This document shows positions 46,604 through 58,818 of a DNA stretch of 64,000 nt, piece by piece. Position numbers and translations under genes: made by a program. Source of the stretch: Allolobophora icterica (Eukaryota > Annelida > Clitellata > Crassiclitellata > Lumbricidae); the NCBI GenBank assembly GCA_963556255.1, contig OY744616.1, forward strand, positions 2,250,831 to 2,314,830, in the 5' to 3' direction. Within the stretch, counting starts at the first letter, position 1, and every line of letters begins with the position of its first letter. The notes under the pieces were generated by a model. It saw only the letters and a program-made list of their open reading frames with translations. It did not search any database and had not been told where the DNA came from.

Positions 46604-47021
46604 CGCTAATGTTTGTGACGATTTGGAAGGCTGTATGAAATATTAACGTAATAGCATACCATGTAATTTTCACCTAGTTCTTTTCTATTGTTTCATTATG
46701 GAATTGTACTTAGGTCTATATTAATCTATTTAATAAATGATTTATTTATGTGTAGGCTATGACTGTGAAATAATGCAATGTTGGGTATTTATGTTGTAGT
46801 TGTAGGCCTACTTCTCAAGTTGTGAAATTACTTAGGTGTAAAAAATTTGAATTTAAGGTCCGACTTCTTCTGGTCGCGACACACCCACTGAACTTTCCCT
46901 CTGGTACATTCGCACCCAAGGCTCCCAAAGAGTCGGCACCTATGATAAGGATTTTAAACTTATTGAGTCCTCGGATAAGTAACCAATATAGATCGCCTCG
47001 CATGTAGCTATCTATATTGAT

Positions 47022-47138
<117 letters not shown>

Positions 47139-47481
47139 ATACAGCTAAGCTTTCGAATACATCCATCTGGCCGAGCTTCAGAGAATAAAACGTTGGCACT
47201 AGCAAATAAAAATAATATAAAACATAATTACCTGAGCCAGAAAGGGTTGCTTGAGAAATCTTAAAACTCTTTCCACTTATGAAATGTTACTGAAGTTACT
47301 GAAGGACTACTGAATCTAGTAGTTTTCCTGTTGCTTTAGAGATGACACGAAGGCAGTGTTTCAAATTTAGTTTCCGTTGCAACGCACAACTGCTCAATTT
47401 TGACTTCGTCGCGTATTTATGACATCACTACTAGACAATTATAAGATTAAGTAAGTCATTGGAGTATATTACATTAACTGA

Positions 47482-48147
47482 TTAATGTATGGTAAACGTA
47501 CGCTTTAGCGTATTTAATTATTGGCAGGATTTCCAAAAAATGAATAGCGTATTTAATTATTTCATCCACCTTCCAGCTTCTAGTTTAGTTTAATATTACA
47601 CATTTTAATCGTTCATCCATCCAGCTTCCAGTTTTAGCTCATTTTCATCGCATATCCAGCTTCTATTTCAAGTTTTACTATGAAATGTTTTCATCGCTGA
47701 TCCACGGCAATGATAATTATCGGCATTAAACGATACAGTTTCATCCCAATTCCAACTCCTAGTTTCCGTTTATTATGTAATATTTTCATCATTTATCCAG
47801 CTTCTAGTTTCAATAATATTTTTATCAATCATCCAACTTCTAGTTTGAGTTATATTTTCATCAGTCATCACAATTGCTGATAACTATCCACTATAGGAGT
47901 GTACATATAATGAACGCGCGTAACGTGGAGGATTACCTTCTTTGCACATCCAGCTTCTCGTTTGATCTCCATTTTCATCGCTAATCCAGCTTCCAGTTTG
48001 ACTTATATTTTCATCGCTAATCCAACTTCCAGTTTGATTTGTATTTTCATCGCTCATACAGCTTCCAATAATTAAATACGCTAAAGCGAACGTGGACATT
48101 TCGTCCAATAATTAAATACGCTAAAACGTACGTTTACCTTAATGTAT
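47482..48147. mobile_element. Foldback element 2 (TU-like), 9-bp duplication
   Basis: The 648-bp element (47491-48138) has ends GGTAAACGTACG and its inverse. Each arm contains the word TAGCGTATTTAATTATT twice. TTAATGTAT is duplicated exactly on both sides. Other units have the single-copy site (for example near 7371). The centre holds the same degenerate CCAGCTTCTAG-type 41-46 bp minisatellite as foldback element 1, although the arms are unrelated. It lies in the U5 intron. Non-coding. Confidence 0.85.
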
Positions 48148-48195
48148 TATTAATTACATTTCAATAATTCGTAAAAACACAGGAATATAACTTAC

Positions 48196-48300
48196 CAAAG
48201 AGCACAATAGCAACGATAGTAAAGTTATAGATCGTAGCTATTTCGCTTTTGTCAAAATGGCGTTGCGTGAAAAGGGGCTGTCCATAAATGACGTTACGCA
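48196..48300 (-). promoter_or_regulatory. U5 first exon and promoter region
   Basis: The exon ends at 48196, AAAATGGCG is at 48254-48262, and the relic MITE end starts at 48274. Confidence 0.55.
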
Positions 48301-48339
48301 CCTAAGGGAAGGTATCAGAAATTTGTGACAATGTTTGAC

Positions 48340-49000
48340 ACGAGGGGAGATTACAATACGTCAACTTGAAGCCTAAATTTAGTTAATTTTTGTAATCAGT
48401 GTTACCAAAAACTTTAATTCTAATAAATTGTGCCAGAGCTTTCATTCTGTGGAATGAATATGTGATCAGTGTTATTTTAGTTCTAGAGAATAGAATAGGA
48501 ATAATAATTTAAAATTAGTTCCATGGAACGAAGACTGGAACGAAAATTATATGTAGAACGAGCATAGAATAGGAACGAAAATTTAAATATGTTTCTAGAA
48601 CGAGAAAGAAATAGAATAAAAGTAATTTTTAAGTTGCACAACCGATAGGCCTAATAATATTCTAACGTTACCTAATAGCCTAACAATGCGAATGACGACG
48701 GTTCCTTACTTTCTGCCATATATAGGCCTATGATAGGCAATTACTGTAGTTATTAATAATATTTGACAACGGAGCAAATATGGTGAAAGCAATCCGGCTG
48801 CTGAAAGAGAAGGAGAAGTGGAAGTGGAAAAACAAATATATTTTTTGTGGAACTAGAACTGGAATTAAAATTAATTATAAAGAGGAAATGGAACTAGAAT
48901 AAGAACGAACTTTATTTCTAAAGAGGAATTAAAACTAGAATAAAAATTATACCAGTGGAATAAAATAAGAACTGGGATAGAAATTAATGCTGGAACTAAA
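48340..49000. repeat. Purine-rich degenerate repeat (copy of 1100-1480)
   Basis: GGAACTAGAATAAGAACG-like words give strong strand asymmetry. It continues past the point where the left copy is interrupted by a LINE. Confidence 0.6.
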
Positions 49001-49007
49001 ATAACGC

Positions 49008-49384
49008 CACAGTATAAATAATTACACAGTACGTCGACTTCCGGCCTCTGCAGCAGTCAGAATGTGTGACCAAAAACATCTTGAAAGAGAACGTTTCCAT
49101 GCCGATACACCGGAAACAATCACATCAAATATTTTTTTTAAGTTACAACAACATTGAGGACTACACGCCGATATATCGGAATCCATCAAATAAAATATTT
49201 TTTAAACGTTTAAACAACATCGAGAACTTCATTAGAATTAACAATATTATTTTTAACGTTAATTTCAGCTTAAATCCATAATTCAGGAGCTCAGATTCAA
49301 GATGGCGTCGTAATCACGTGACCACAAAAACTAGTCAACAGCCAGCAATGAGAGTCGACGTACTGTGTAATTATTTATACTGTG
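49008..49384. mobile_element. 377-bp TIR element
   Basis: The terminal inverted repeats of about 30 bp begin CACAGTATAAATAATTACAC and are near perfect. The interior contains two degenerate copies of about 70 bp (GCCGATACACCGGAA and GCCGATATATCGGAA). The flanks ATAACGC and ATAACAC suggest an imperfect duplication. The superfamily is not assigned, and the short internal ORF is not a transposase. Confidence 0.7.
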
Positions 49385-49559
49385 ATAACACTGTTAATGT
49401 GATTGCAATAAAAATTCCACTCTCCCCATTGTCTTTAACTGGAGGACAGTTGGCCTACTTGTGATTAGGGAGACGAATAACTGTTATTGCTGTCGCTATC
49501 GCATCCATATCACTCCTTGCAATAGTCGTGTTTTGTTACCAGCCAAATTAATTCAGTTT

Positions 49560-49845
49560 CTCAGAGTTCTGCTCGACAGTCTCAGTGGTTAGCGTGCTGG
49601 ACTGTCAACCGAGAGGTCGGAGGTTCAAACTCCGCAAATGCAGAAGTTTCTTTCGAGAGTTCTGTTCGGTCTGCACCCCCTTACCATCTCAGCTATAAGG
49701 ACTGCACTGATCGTGCACTGTCGTAGGGATGAGACGGTGAGGGAGTGGTCTGGCCACCCGCCCTCATATGCTGATGTTAAGAAAATGAAGATGCTAACAC
49801 TTCATACCTCTCGGGGTTAAGATAACGTATATTGCTCTTTCTACA
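49560..49845 (+). mobile_element. tRNA-derived SINE
   Basis: GTCTCAGTGGTTAGCGTGC (A-box region), an anticodon-like loop CTGTCAA and GGAGGTTCAAACTCC (T arm with B box) resemble a tRNA head. The anticodon stem has mismatches and no acceptor stem closes, so this is a SINE head and not a tRNA gene. A GC-rich body follows. Its 3' end near 49845 is uncertain. Confidence 0.55.
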
Positions 49846-50286
49846 TACGTTTTAATAATTATTACGGTGCGTTGAATCAATGTAAAAGGAACTGTAGTAC
49901 GTCATCAAAGAGTTGCTAGGCAACAGGCATGATGTCGATGTAAGGTGTTGTGTCACGGTCAAGATTTAATTTGATTGTAATCTTTGAAACTCCCGAGTAT
50001 AACTTTAGTCATTTTATTAGATAATCTGTGTCTAGCAAACGACCGATACAACAACAAAAAGCACTTAGTTAAGCCTTAAAACTAAATTAAACGAGCTAGC
50101 TTGTTCAATGACGTCACTGTTTATTCTGGAAACCAATGACAACGGCCACTCAGAATGCGTCATTTTCATGCGCAAAGGATTCTGGTATGATCGTCTCTCT
50201 CTCTGTCTAAGTAAACTGGTCGTCTAGATACTGGCCTCGCAGCGGCTTAGATTTATGCTTTACAGTAGTTAAAATTTAATTGATTC

Positions 50287-51416
50287 ATGAAATTCGCGAA
50301 CTCAAGCGCTTATCGACCGCTTATGGAGAACGATTTGACGAGACGGGAGAAGCAACAAAAGAGACGGGTCCAACGTCGAATCCGATTGCGTCAAAGCCGA
50401 CTAGTCTCCGATCCACAGGATAGTAATCACTCTGCGACTGTTCAGCTGTACGTTCACAACTATGCACATTTCATACCATATTTAACTTATAGGACTACAA
50501 CAATATTATTCATATTTTTATTATTAGGTCTATTATTATTCATATTTTTATTATTATTATTTCTCCGAATTTAAGCATAATTTGTCAGGAAGCAAACAAA
50601 TTGTAACAAAAATATTATTATCATCATCATCATCGTCGTCGTCGTCGTCAAGATCATCATTTTTATTATTACACAGATGTTTAACTTTTAACAGCGAAAG
50701 GCACACAGAAATGCGAAGCTGATTGATGCTTGGTTATTCAGTCGCCAGGTGAAGAGCAGTTAGATATCCAGATGTTTAAAGCCAACGAGAAATAAAGTGA
50801 AGGTTCGAACCCGTGCTCTCAACGTTACGAGAAACATGGATCAGTTCCTATATATAAGAGCTCGTGGATAAACTGGTGCCCTGCTCTTAGCTTTCGAGTG
50901 GTGCTTTATAAATTTGGAGTTTACGATTACGAAGAAGCATTTAATATGACCTGACACTTACGTAGCTTCTCTGATATTATTAATGTTGTTTTAGTTGCAA
51001 TATAGTTATACGATAATGCTTTATGTTATTATAGTCGTGACCAGGCTGCACCGAGCAACCGCTCTATGGTCGAAGATGATGTTGTAAGCCTTAGTGCACC
51101 GGGCGCAAGGCATTCGACGCTCGGGAGCAATGCCTCCATCTCGCGGTCTGTGAATGGAAATACGAGGGTCGAAGTATGCGGTGGAATTGCGATGATCGGT
51201 AACGTATGCTACGGGGGTCAGGTCATCGTCAACGGGAGGTGCCTACCCAATTCCGCACTGACAACCGGTGACTTTGGGGCGAACCTGAATCACATTCCGT
51301 CGACTTCTCGTCAGAACCAGGGCACCGGTAACACATCGATCATAGGACGAGGAGGAATCGGAATGATCGGAAACGTATGGGGTCAGGTCATCGTTACCGG
51401 AAGAGACGTGGAATAA
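50287..51416 (+). CDS. Two-exon gene for a small Gly/Ile-rich repeat protein
   Basis: Proposed exon 1 (50287-50447) starts MKFANSSAYRPL, is strongly basic in its middle (RREKQQKRRVQRR) and ends CAGCT before donor GTACGT. Exon 2 (51035-51416) follows acceptor ATTATAG and is in the matching phase. The joined product is about 180 residues. Exon 2 has one full and one partial copy of a repeat centred on MIGNVCYGGQVIVNG, NSALTTG and STSRQNQGTGNTSII. The stop codon overlaps AATAAA (GGAATAAAG), a possible polyadenylation signal. I do not recognise the family. No signal peptide or membrane segment is seen. Exon 2 is supported by a second copy at 35344-35908. The exon 1 link is inference from phase only. 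Confidence 0.45.
50448..51034 (+). other. Proposed intron of the repeat-protein gene
   Basis: It contains TTATTATT, ATC and GTC simple repeats (50500-50670). Its last 215 bp pair with 35130-35343. Confidence 0.4.
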
Positions 51417-51429
51417 AGATATTAGGGCC

Positions 51430-51938
51430 AATGCATTTGTAAATCTTTGTCTCTCTGTGTCTCTGTGTCTTTGTCTCTGTGTCTTCGTCTGTATCTCTAT
51501 CTATCTGTCTGTCATATCTCACAGGTTATATTGATTTCAAAAAAGTGTTTAAATCTAATTAAACGGACGATTCGAGAAATAGAATTCGATTATCTGCCTC
51601 GGTTGGAGTATCATGTTAGTCCATCGTAAATTTCTATGAAATGAATGTGTTCTGTGCATAGACGTTCTCACTCACTTTGTATGCTAATTATAAAACACTA
51701 TATAACGCTCTAAGAAAAACCATTGTAACAAAAAAGGCTTTAGCTAATGTACGGTCTGAATTGGTGTATTGTAATAAATTATATTATATGTATGTGATAT
51801 GAACTTCTTTTTTGCCTCTTACAAGCAGCACATTCAAGTCATTTCATCGCTGCATGGTCTTAGATTTCGATAGGAGAATATTATTATGGGAGATACCATA
51901 TCAGTAGAGTAGGCCTAATATCCAAATTCGAGTTTACA

Positions 51939-51991
<53 letters not shown>

Positions 51992-52140
51992 TATACATAC
52001 TTTACGGGCCTAGGGGGTCGACGTTAAGGCGAAAGTCTACTTGAGTAGTGCGCCATAATATGACGTGTGAGACAAATCTTAAATATTTAAAGGAGTGTAA
52101 TCAGAGTGTAGTTTGCAGAAAGAAAGAGAGAGGCAGACAG

Positions 52141-52171
<31 letters not shown>

Positions 52172-52729
52172 CATAGATAGATAGTCAGATTACTTTATTT
52201 GTAATTGTAAATGAGTGAAATACGAGAAGAAACCAATAACAGACCACGCATTCTGCCAGTTTTTTCATGCGCAGTATATCATCATTGCAAAATAAAATAG
52301 TTCAGTATACTGAAGTGCTGACATAGACACAATGCCTAATCAAACTGAAAATGTTTCATTAATTAACGCTGAATATATAACCAACAAGTCCTAAATTGTG
52401 CTTAATCAAACAAGAAAAGTGAATTTCTGCTAAACAAAAGCCACTTACTTTAAAAACAAAAAAATAATGAGCATAAACTCATACAGGCATACTGCCAGGC
52501 ACTGATACTTCTGCTCTATTTCGTCGACCAGATAATTGGTTTCGACCCTCATAATTATGATTATATTCTCAGATATTTAAGAATATTTCTTTTGGTTAGT
52601 TGACATTACGAGATTTCTTAGCTTGCAGTATATGGTAAATACGTCATCACATAATTACTCAGTGTCCATAATGTTCCGACTTGAATGGTTTTAGAACGTC
52701 AACAGTGAGCAAACTTTTTCAGTTCAAAC
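51430..52729. other. U6 downstream flank with AT microsatellites
   Basis: CTGT-rich tract (51447-51510), shared flank, (AT)n at 51941-51985 and 52140-52175, then the common downstream module. No coding feature. Confidence 0.55.
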
Positions 52730-53279
52730 GACTTTCTGTGGCTATGATATGATCCTGAAGATGCATGGATTGTGATTAATTTCTAACAAGACTGGTATGG
52801 TACTTTAAGGTTCCTTAAATGTAATTCTTCCATTGTGAATCTGCAGAGTGGCATTGCTTGAGAATGTTGTCGGGCATAAGTGGCGCTGGCATGATTTTAT
52901 ACAGAATGAGTTCTAAAACGATTTATTAGAGGTGGAATAGTTGGAGAGTTTTGTTACAATGATGCCCCACAATGTTTTTCTCTTCATGAAAGATCATGAG
53001 AACTTTTCTGACACAATTAGCGAAGCTAGAGGTTCTATTCAGAATGTGCTCTTAGACTACTTAATATCCCATTGAACCTGAGCATGAATTTTAACATGAC
53101 ATTGTAGACATCAAGATTGAACAAATCCATTCTGATATAGTGACTTCTCTACGGTATGTTATCATATTAGTCGTCAAAGCAGAATTGCATGAAAATGTTC
53201 TCTAGCAAACTGCTTTTCGAACATTATTGTGTGCTTTGGAGAGTTGGGAAATGTTTTTCTACAAACCTGACGCAATTCT
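52730..53279 (-). pseudogene. Decayed zinc-finger tail of U6
   Basis: Degenerate finger words past the stop at 53280, shorter than in U1 because of several deletions. Confidence 0.5.
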
Positions 53280-55190
53280 CTACAGAGAGTGAGTTTTCTC
53301 ATGATTTTTCAGACTTGAAGAGAATGAGAATGTTTTCTGACATACCTGGCAAAGGTATGGCTTCTCTCCGCTGTGAATATTTGCATGACTTCTTAAACTA
53401 GAAGAGGCGGTAAAACGTTTTGGACATACCTGGCAATGGTGAGGCTTATCTCCAGTATGAATTCTAACATGCTCTGTTAGAATGTCAGATCGGGGAAAAC
53501 GTTTTTTGCATATTTGGCATTGGAAAGGTTTATGTCCGGTATGGATTCTAACATGACTTGCTAGATTGGATGAATGAGAAAAACTTTTCTTACATACATG
53601 GCATTGGAAAGGCCTCTCTCCGGAGTGGATTCTCATGTGACTTTTAAGTTCATACTGGTATGTGAATGCTTTTGCACATTGTTGACATTGATATGGCTTC
53701 TCTCCAATGTGCACTCTCTGATGACGCTTGACATAAAATTGGCATGAGTATGCTTTCGAGCATAACTCGCATTGGTATGGTTTCTCTCCAGTATGGATTC
53801 TCTGATGAGTCTTGAGATAACATTGGCGTGAGAAAGTTTTCGAGCATAACTCGCATTGGTATGGTTTCTCTCCAGTATGGATTGTACCGTGAATTTGCAG
53901 TTGGGATGATCTAAAAAATGCTTTATTACAAACCTCACACAGAAATGGTTTCTCTCCAGAGTGGCATTTTTCATGACTTCTCAGACCAGAAATGCGTGCG
54001 AACGATTTCTGACATATCTGGCAAAGGTATGGTTTCGCTCCAGAGTGGGATTGTTCATGACTTTTTAAGCTTACAGTGCATAAGAAAGTTTTCTGACATA
54101 TCTGGCAAAGGTATGGTTTCTCTCCAGTATGAATTTTAGCATGACGTTTTAGACTGGAAGGATATGCAAATCGTTTTTGACAAACATGACACAGAAATGC
54201 TTTCTCTTCAGTATGCTTTCTCTTGTGACCCAGCAGACCACTGCTTTGTGGGAATGCCTTTGGGCATAACTGGCACTGGTATGGTTTTTCTCCCGTATGA
54301 ATTCTGACATGAGTTCGTAGAAGGGAAGAAACTATAAATCTTTTCTGACATATTTGACATTGGTAAGGCTTTTCTCCAGTATGGAGTCTAAAATGGCACT
54401 TCAGACTATTATAATGACAAAATACCTGTTTACATATCTCGCACTGAAATGGTTTCTCTCCAGAATGGATTCGAACATGACTTGCTAGATAAGAGTACTG
54501 GGAGAAACGTTTTTTACACATCTGGCACTGGAAAGGTTTCTCTCCTGTATGGGTTCTGACATGAATTCTTAACGCGAAAGAAGTGGCAAATAGTTTTTGG
54601 CAATCCTGACACAGAAATGTCTTCTTTCCCGGGTGACATTTTTCATGACTTCTCACAGCTGAAGCGCTTGAGAATGTCTTCTGACATAACTGGCAAAGGT
54701 AAGGTTTCTCCCCAGTATGTATTCTTATGTGCCTCTTTAGATAGCATTCATACTTTGTTTTAAAGTCACATGACTGGCATTGGTACGGTTTCTCTTGGGT
54801 ATGAATTCTCTGATGACGTTTTAGAACGGAAGATTGGGGAAAAGGCTTGTGACATACTTGGCATTGGAAAAGTCTCTCTCCAGTATGTGTTCTTACGTGA
54901 ATCTTGAGGTCTGGTTGGTTGGCAAACGATTTTGGGCATATCTGGCATTGGAATGGCTTCTCTCCAGTATGAATTCTCGTGTGACTTTTCAGGTGACAGG
55001 CGTACTTAAACATTTTCTTACACAACTCGCATTCGTATGTCTTGTCTTTGGAACGGATTTTCTTATCTTCCTTCGTATGAGTATCCGACACAAATGATTT
55101 CTGACTTAGCTGGGAACTTTGCGTCTCTTCTTGAGCGGCACTTCCAATAACGCTTCTAAGTGAATGCTTGGACGAAAAGCTTTGTGACAT
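53280..55190 (-). CDS. Tandem C2H2 zinc-finger protein, unit U6 (21 fingers)
   Basis: The 636-residue product has a 51-residue leader almost identical to U1 and 21 intact fingers of 28 residues (the last 25). Compared with U1 it has one more finger overall and a normal nine-residue linker after finger 10 (KHTEEKAF), lacking the GGCCTA insertion. Finger 20 begins HHCQVC rather than YHCQVC. The start is the Met of MSQSF at 55190. The upstream in-frame Met lies in the intron, since the acceptor is at 55219. All zinc ligands are present, making U6 with U2 the best preserved members. Presumed nuclear DNA-binding protein, target unknown. Confidence 0.9.
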   Translation of the reverse strand: MSQSFSSKHSLRSVIGSAAQEETQSSQLSQKSFVSDTHTKEDKKIRSKDKTYECELCKKMFKYACHLKSHTRIHTGEKPFQCQICPKSFANQPDLKIHVRTHTGERLFQCQVCHKPFPQSSVLKRHQRIHTQEKPYQCQSCDFKTKYECYLKRHIRIHTGEKPYLCQLCQKTFSSASAVRSHEKCHPGKKTFLCQDCQKLFATSFALRIHVRTHTGEKPFQCQMCKKRFSQYSYLASHVRIHSGEKPFQCEICKQVFCHYNSLKCHFRLHTGEKPYQCQICQKRFIVSSLLRTHVRIHTGEKPYQCQLCPKAFPQSSGLLGHKRKHTEEKAFLCHVCQKRFAYPSSLKRHAKIHTGEKPYLCQICQKTFLCTVSLKSHEQSHSGAKPYLCQICQKSFARISGLRSHEKCHSGEKPFLCEVCNKAFFRSSQLQIHGTIHTGEKPYQCELCSKTFSRQCYLKTHQRIHTGEKPYQCELCSKAYSCQFYVKRHQRVHIGEKPYQCQQCAKAFTYQYELKSHMRIHSGERPFQCHVCKKSFSHSSNLASHVRIHTGHKPFQCQICKKRFPRSDILTEHVRIHTGDKPHHCQVCPKRFTASSSLRSHANIHSGEKPYLCQVCQKTFSFSSSLKNHEKTHSL

Positions 55191-55218
55191 TGCTAATGAT
55201 TGGTGACAATTTCGGAAG

Positions 55219-56139
55219 CTGTAAGAAATATTAACGTAATAACATACCATATAATTATCACCTCGTTCTTTTCCATTGTTTCATTATGTAATTTGTACTT
55301 AGGCCTATGTTAATCTTTAAGGGCACCTTTACATAACCATTCTTCTAGTAAACTTTGTCTTGCATTGTGAGGTCAGGAGAAGCACTCGACCTGACAGTGC
55401 AAGATGCAAAATCGTTTGCAAATGGAATGGTCTTCAAATGCTGGTAATATAGAGGCGTAGAAAGGAGACGACACTCATGTCAAAGGCATCCTGGAAGACT
55501 ATTCTAGAGTTAGCCTAGGGGCCGCCGCCGACAAAGCTTTTCATCGTGGAAATATCATCATGCGTTGCAGAGCGATGATACTTGTGGCTAGATACGGTTG
55601 ACTCTGAAATAAGCTTACATATCATGTGAAAAGCACAACCGGTCAGGCAGTTTCGTATCAAGGATTAAGGATCTTAAACCTAATGAGTCTTCGGATAGGG
55701 AAACAATATAGATCGTTTCGCATGTAGATATATTTATGTGGCTAAGCTTTCGAATCCACCCATCTAGCCGAGGTTCTGAGTTTCAAGTGTTGGCACTCGC
55801 AACTAAATTATCAAACAGAATTACCTGAGCCAGAAAGGGTTCCTTGAGAAATCTTAAAACTCTCTACTTAAGAAATGTTACTGAAGTTACTGAAGGACTA
55901 CTGGATCTAGTAGTTTTTCTATTGCTATATAATAGAGATGACACGAAGGCACTGTTTGAAATTTAATTTCCGTTGCAACACACCACTGTTCAATTTGTAC
56001 TTCGTCGCGTATATATGACGTCACTACTAAACAATTATACGATTAAGTACGTCACTGGAAAATATTACATTAACCGATTAATGTATTATTAATTACATTT
56101 CAATAATTCGTAAAATGACAGGAGTAGCCTATAACTTAC
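55219..56139 (-). other. U6 intron
   Basis: It runs from donor at 56132-56139 to acceptor at 55219. It holds the conserved hairpin (55358-55406) and a CRE-like TGACGTCA near 56018. Copy-specific TAGCCTA insertions are at 55511-55517 and, next to the donor, 56125-56131. Confidence 0.6.
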
Positions 56140-56245
56140 CAGAGAGCACAATAGCAACGAAAGTGAAGTTATTAATTGTAACTCCCTCGCTTTTGTCAAA
56201 ATGGCGTTACGAGAAAAGGGGCCGTCCATAAATGACGTCATGCAC
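56140..56245 (-). promoter_or_regulatory. U6 first exon and promoter region
   Basis: The exon ends at 56140, AAAATGGCG is at 56199-56207, and the relic MITE end from 56219 carries TGACGTCA. Layout as in U1. Confidence 0.55.
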
Positions 56246-57586
56246 GTAAGGTGAGTGAGTCAGAAATATGTGACAGTGTGTGACGAGGGGATAGGTTTTG
56301 AGAAATGTGAAGTCAAATCAGGTCTACGTAATTAAATTTAACAATTTAACAATTTAACTTTAGCAATAACAGCACTAATTTTGAGTAATATTCATTATTA
56401 TTATTATTATTTGATTATTTTCTGATTATTTAAATAAACGTGAATTGATGGCTGTGATCACGAACGAAGAAAATGGAGAGAGTGCAAATTGGACAGACGA
56501 AGAAGAGCTTGATATAATGGAATCTCCATTCCACAGGATAAAGAGATAGGCCTACATGTTCTTCGTATTTATTTCATGGAGGAGCATTTTGCTTCGCCAT
56601 GGGAGAATGGAGATGCCTAATTTTTTTTAATTTTTGTAATCAGTGTAATTAAACATTTCAATTCTAACTTTTCTACCAGAGCTTTTCAATCTTTGGGATG
56701 AATATGTGATTCTTATAATTACACTCTCTTTATTTTGCACCGTTCTACTACAAAGTTTCAAGTATTTTTAATAGTCATAACTTTTCACTTGAAAATATTC
56801 ATCATCTAACCAATAATACAGATGTTCAGAATTTTATAATAATATTCTGAACATCTGTAGTAATTGGTAACTAGTCTAAAGTGCTGAGTACTTGTCCTTC
56901 CACAATGGCAGGTCCAGAGTACTTGTCTTTCCAGAATCGGAGCACAGAGTACTTCTTTCAGAATCGGGGTCCAGTGTAGGCCTACTTGTATCATTTCATG
57001 AATATCAAAATGGCTATTTACTTAAATGAAGTCTCAACTTGATACTTCAAACATGAATAATATTGCAAGAGAAAACTAAAAATCTTAAAACATTAAAAAT
57101 ATTCTAAACTTTGAACAGGTAAATAAATCTTTATTATTATCATGATGCAAAAGAGGTATTTCTTTAATGGTTCGACAGCGCAAAGAAGCGTTCACTCAAT
57201 AAATATCTCCCTCACTCACACACTCACTCATTCACTCCATCGTTCCTCACTCATTCACTCACTCGTTCATCACTCACTAACTCCCTACCTCCCTCACTCA
57301 CTCATTCAATCACTCACACATTCACTAACATTGCAAGAGAAAACTAAAAATCTTAAAACATTAAAAATATTCTAAACTTTGAACAGGTAAATAAATCGTT
57401 ATTATTATCGTACGTCTTGAATGCTTGCAAAATCTAACTACTTAAGAGTCACTGCAAAATTCCCTGATAAAACATTCGAGAGATTATGATGTAGAGATGT
57501 AAACAAATTCAAAGTAAATGGAGCGGAATAAATAGAAGAGCCGAGTGAAGCCGATTGGGTTCCGTTAAGTTAAATAATTCACGAGA
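56246..57586. other. U6 upstream flank with hairpin and local duplication
   Basis: It aligns with 7530-8550. The perfect hairpin is at 56816-56860. A block starting ATTGCAAGAGAAAACTAAAA is present twice (about 57061-57140 and 57329-57407). The two copies bracket a fragment of the exon edge and CACT minisatellite (57141-57325). Confidence 0.55.
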
Positions 57587-57903
57587 TCACAATGTCATCT
57601 TCTTCTTGTCTTTTCTATGAAAGTTGAATCGAACAGAATTATTTCGAAGAGCTCCAGAAACTATGGGGCGTCTGGTTGCGTCTGGCGGAGATGCGTTCGT
57701 CAGTCCCTCAGCATTGGCCCATTGATAGTTAAAACTGAAGGACCCAAAGTTAAAAAGCGATGTGTCGTTGATCTTCAGAGAGGCATGGCCTGTGACCGTT
57801 CTGTTGATTTTCGACCTGTTTCCTTCAATCAAGAAGCAGACGATCTTTCCTGCGGTGATTTCTGACTGACCGCATGCGTAGGTTGTGAATATATCTGAAA
57901 CGA
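57587..57903 (-). CDS. C-terminal coding exon of an unknown protein (intact copy)
   Basis: After acceptor TTTTCGCAG (57904 onward) the exon reads ITAGKIVCFLIEGNRSK, TGHASLKINDTSLFNFGSF, NYQWANAEGLTNASPPDAT and a basic end HRKDKKKMTL, with stop at 57587-57589. The alternation of Gly, Asn and aromatics suggests a beta-rich extracellular or lectin-like fold, but I do not recognise the family. Amino-acid conservation with the U1 copy (8550-8878) across about 100 codons, with one in-frame size difference, supports coding. Upstream exons are not identified. Only the CACT minisatellite follows on the 5' side. Confidence 0.45.
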
Positions 57904-57974
57904 CTGCGAAAACATAATGCAATTTAAGAGGTATTTCTTTAACGGATCGACAGCGCAAACAAGCGTTCAATCAA

Positions 57975-58470
57975 TAAATATATCTCCCTCACTCACGCAC
58001 TCACTCATTCACTCCATCCTTCCTCGCTCATTCACTCACTCGTTCATTCACTCACTCACTCACTAACTCCTACCTCGCTCACTCACTCATTCAACCACTC
58101 ACACATTCACTCCCTCCTCCCTCCCTCACTAATTCACTCACTCCCTACCTCCCTCATTCACTCACTCACTCCCTACCTCCCTCCCTCACTCAATCAACCC
58201 TAACTCACTCACTCACTTTCTCCCTCACTCATTCACTCACTCTCACTCACTCATTCACTCACTCTCACGCACTCATTCACTCACTCATTACCTCCCTCAT
58301 TCACTAAATTCCTAGCTCTCTCCTCACTCACGCACTCACTCACTCACATACTAAATCACTCACTAAATATATCAATCTATCGTTTGTTTGTTACTCCCTA
58401 CCTATCTCCCTCACTCACTCATTCACTCACTCACACACTCAATCACTCATTAAATCAATCAATCAATCGT
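57975..58470. repeat. CACTCATTCACT minisatellite (U6 copy)
   Basis: Same composition as 8945-9820 but shorter. The 191-bp higher-order duplication of U1 is absent, so that expansion is U1-specific. Confidence 0.85.
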
Positions 58471-58760
58471 TTGTTCGTTGAGTCATTCATGAATTTTAAG
58501 GTCATATGCACTCAACGGGCTATTGACAATCACAGGCAGAATTTAATTTATTGTTCGATCAATCGAGCACTTTTAAATTTACCTGTTCTTTCGAAAATGA
58601 CGCAATTTCCATCGAAGTAGAGCCAGATGCCCAATTTATCAAGAGAATACTTCAAATGCAGATGGACTAAACGTAAAAGATACAAAAACCTTGCAGATCA
58701 GAAAGCTGCAATGCATGATGGCCATCGTATTTAAGGATAATATTTATTTGTGTATGTATG

Positions 58761-58814
<54 letters not shown>

Positions 58815-58818
<4 letters not shown>

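Noticed and set aside
49570..49640. Possible tRNA-Asp gene
   Set aside because: Anticodon stem has mismatches and no acceptor stem closes; better explained as a SINE head.
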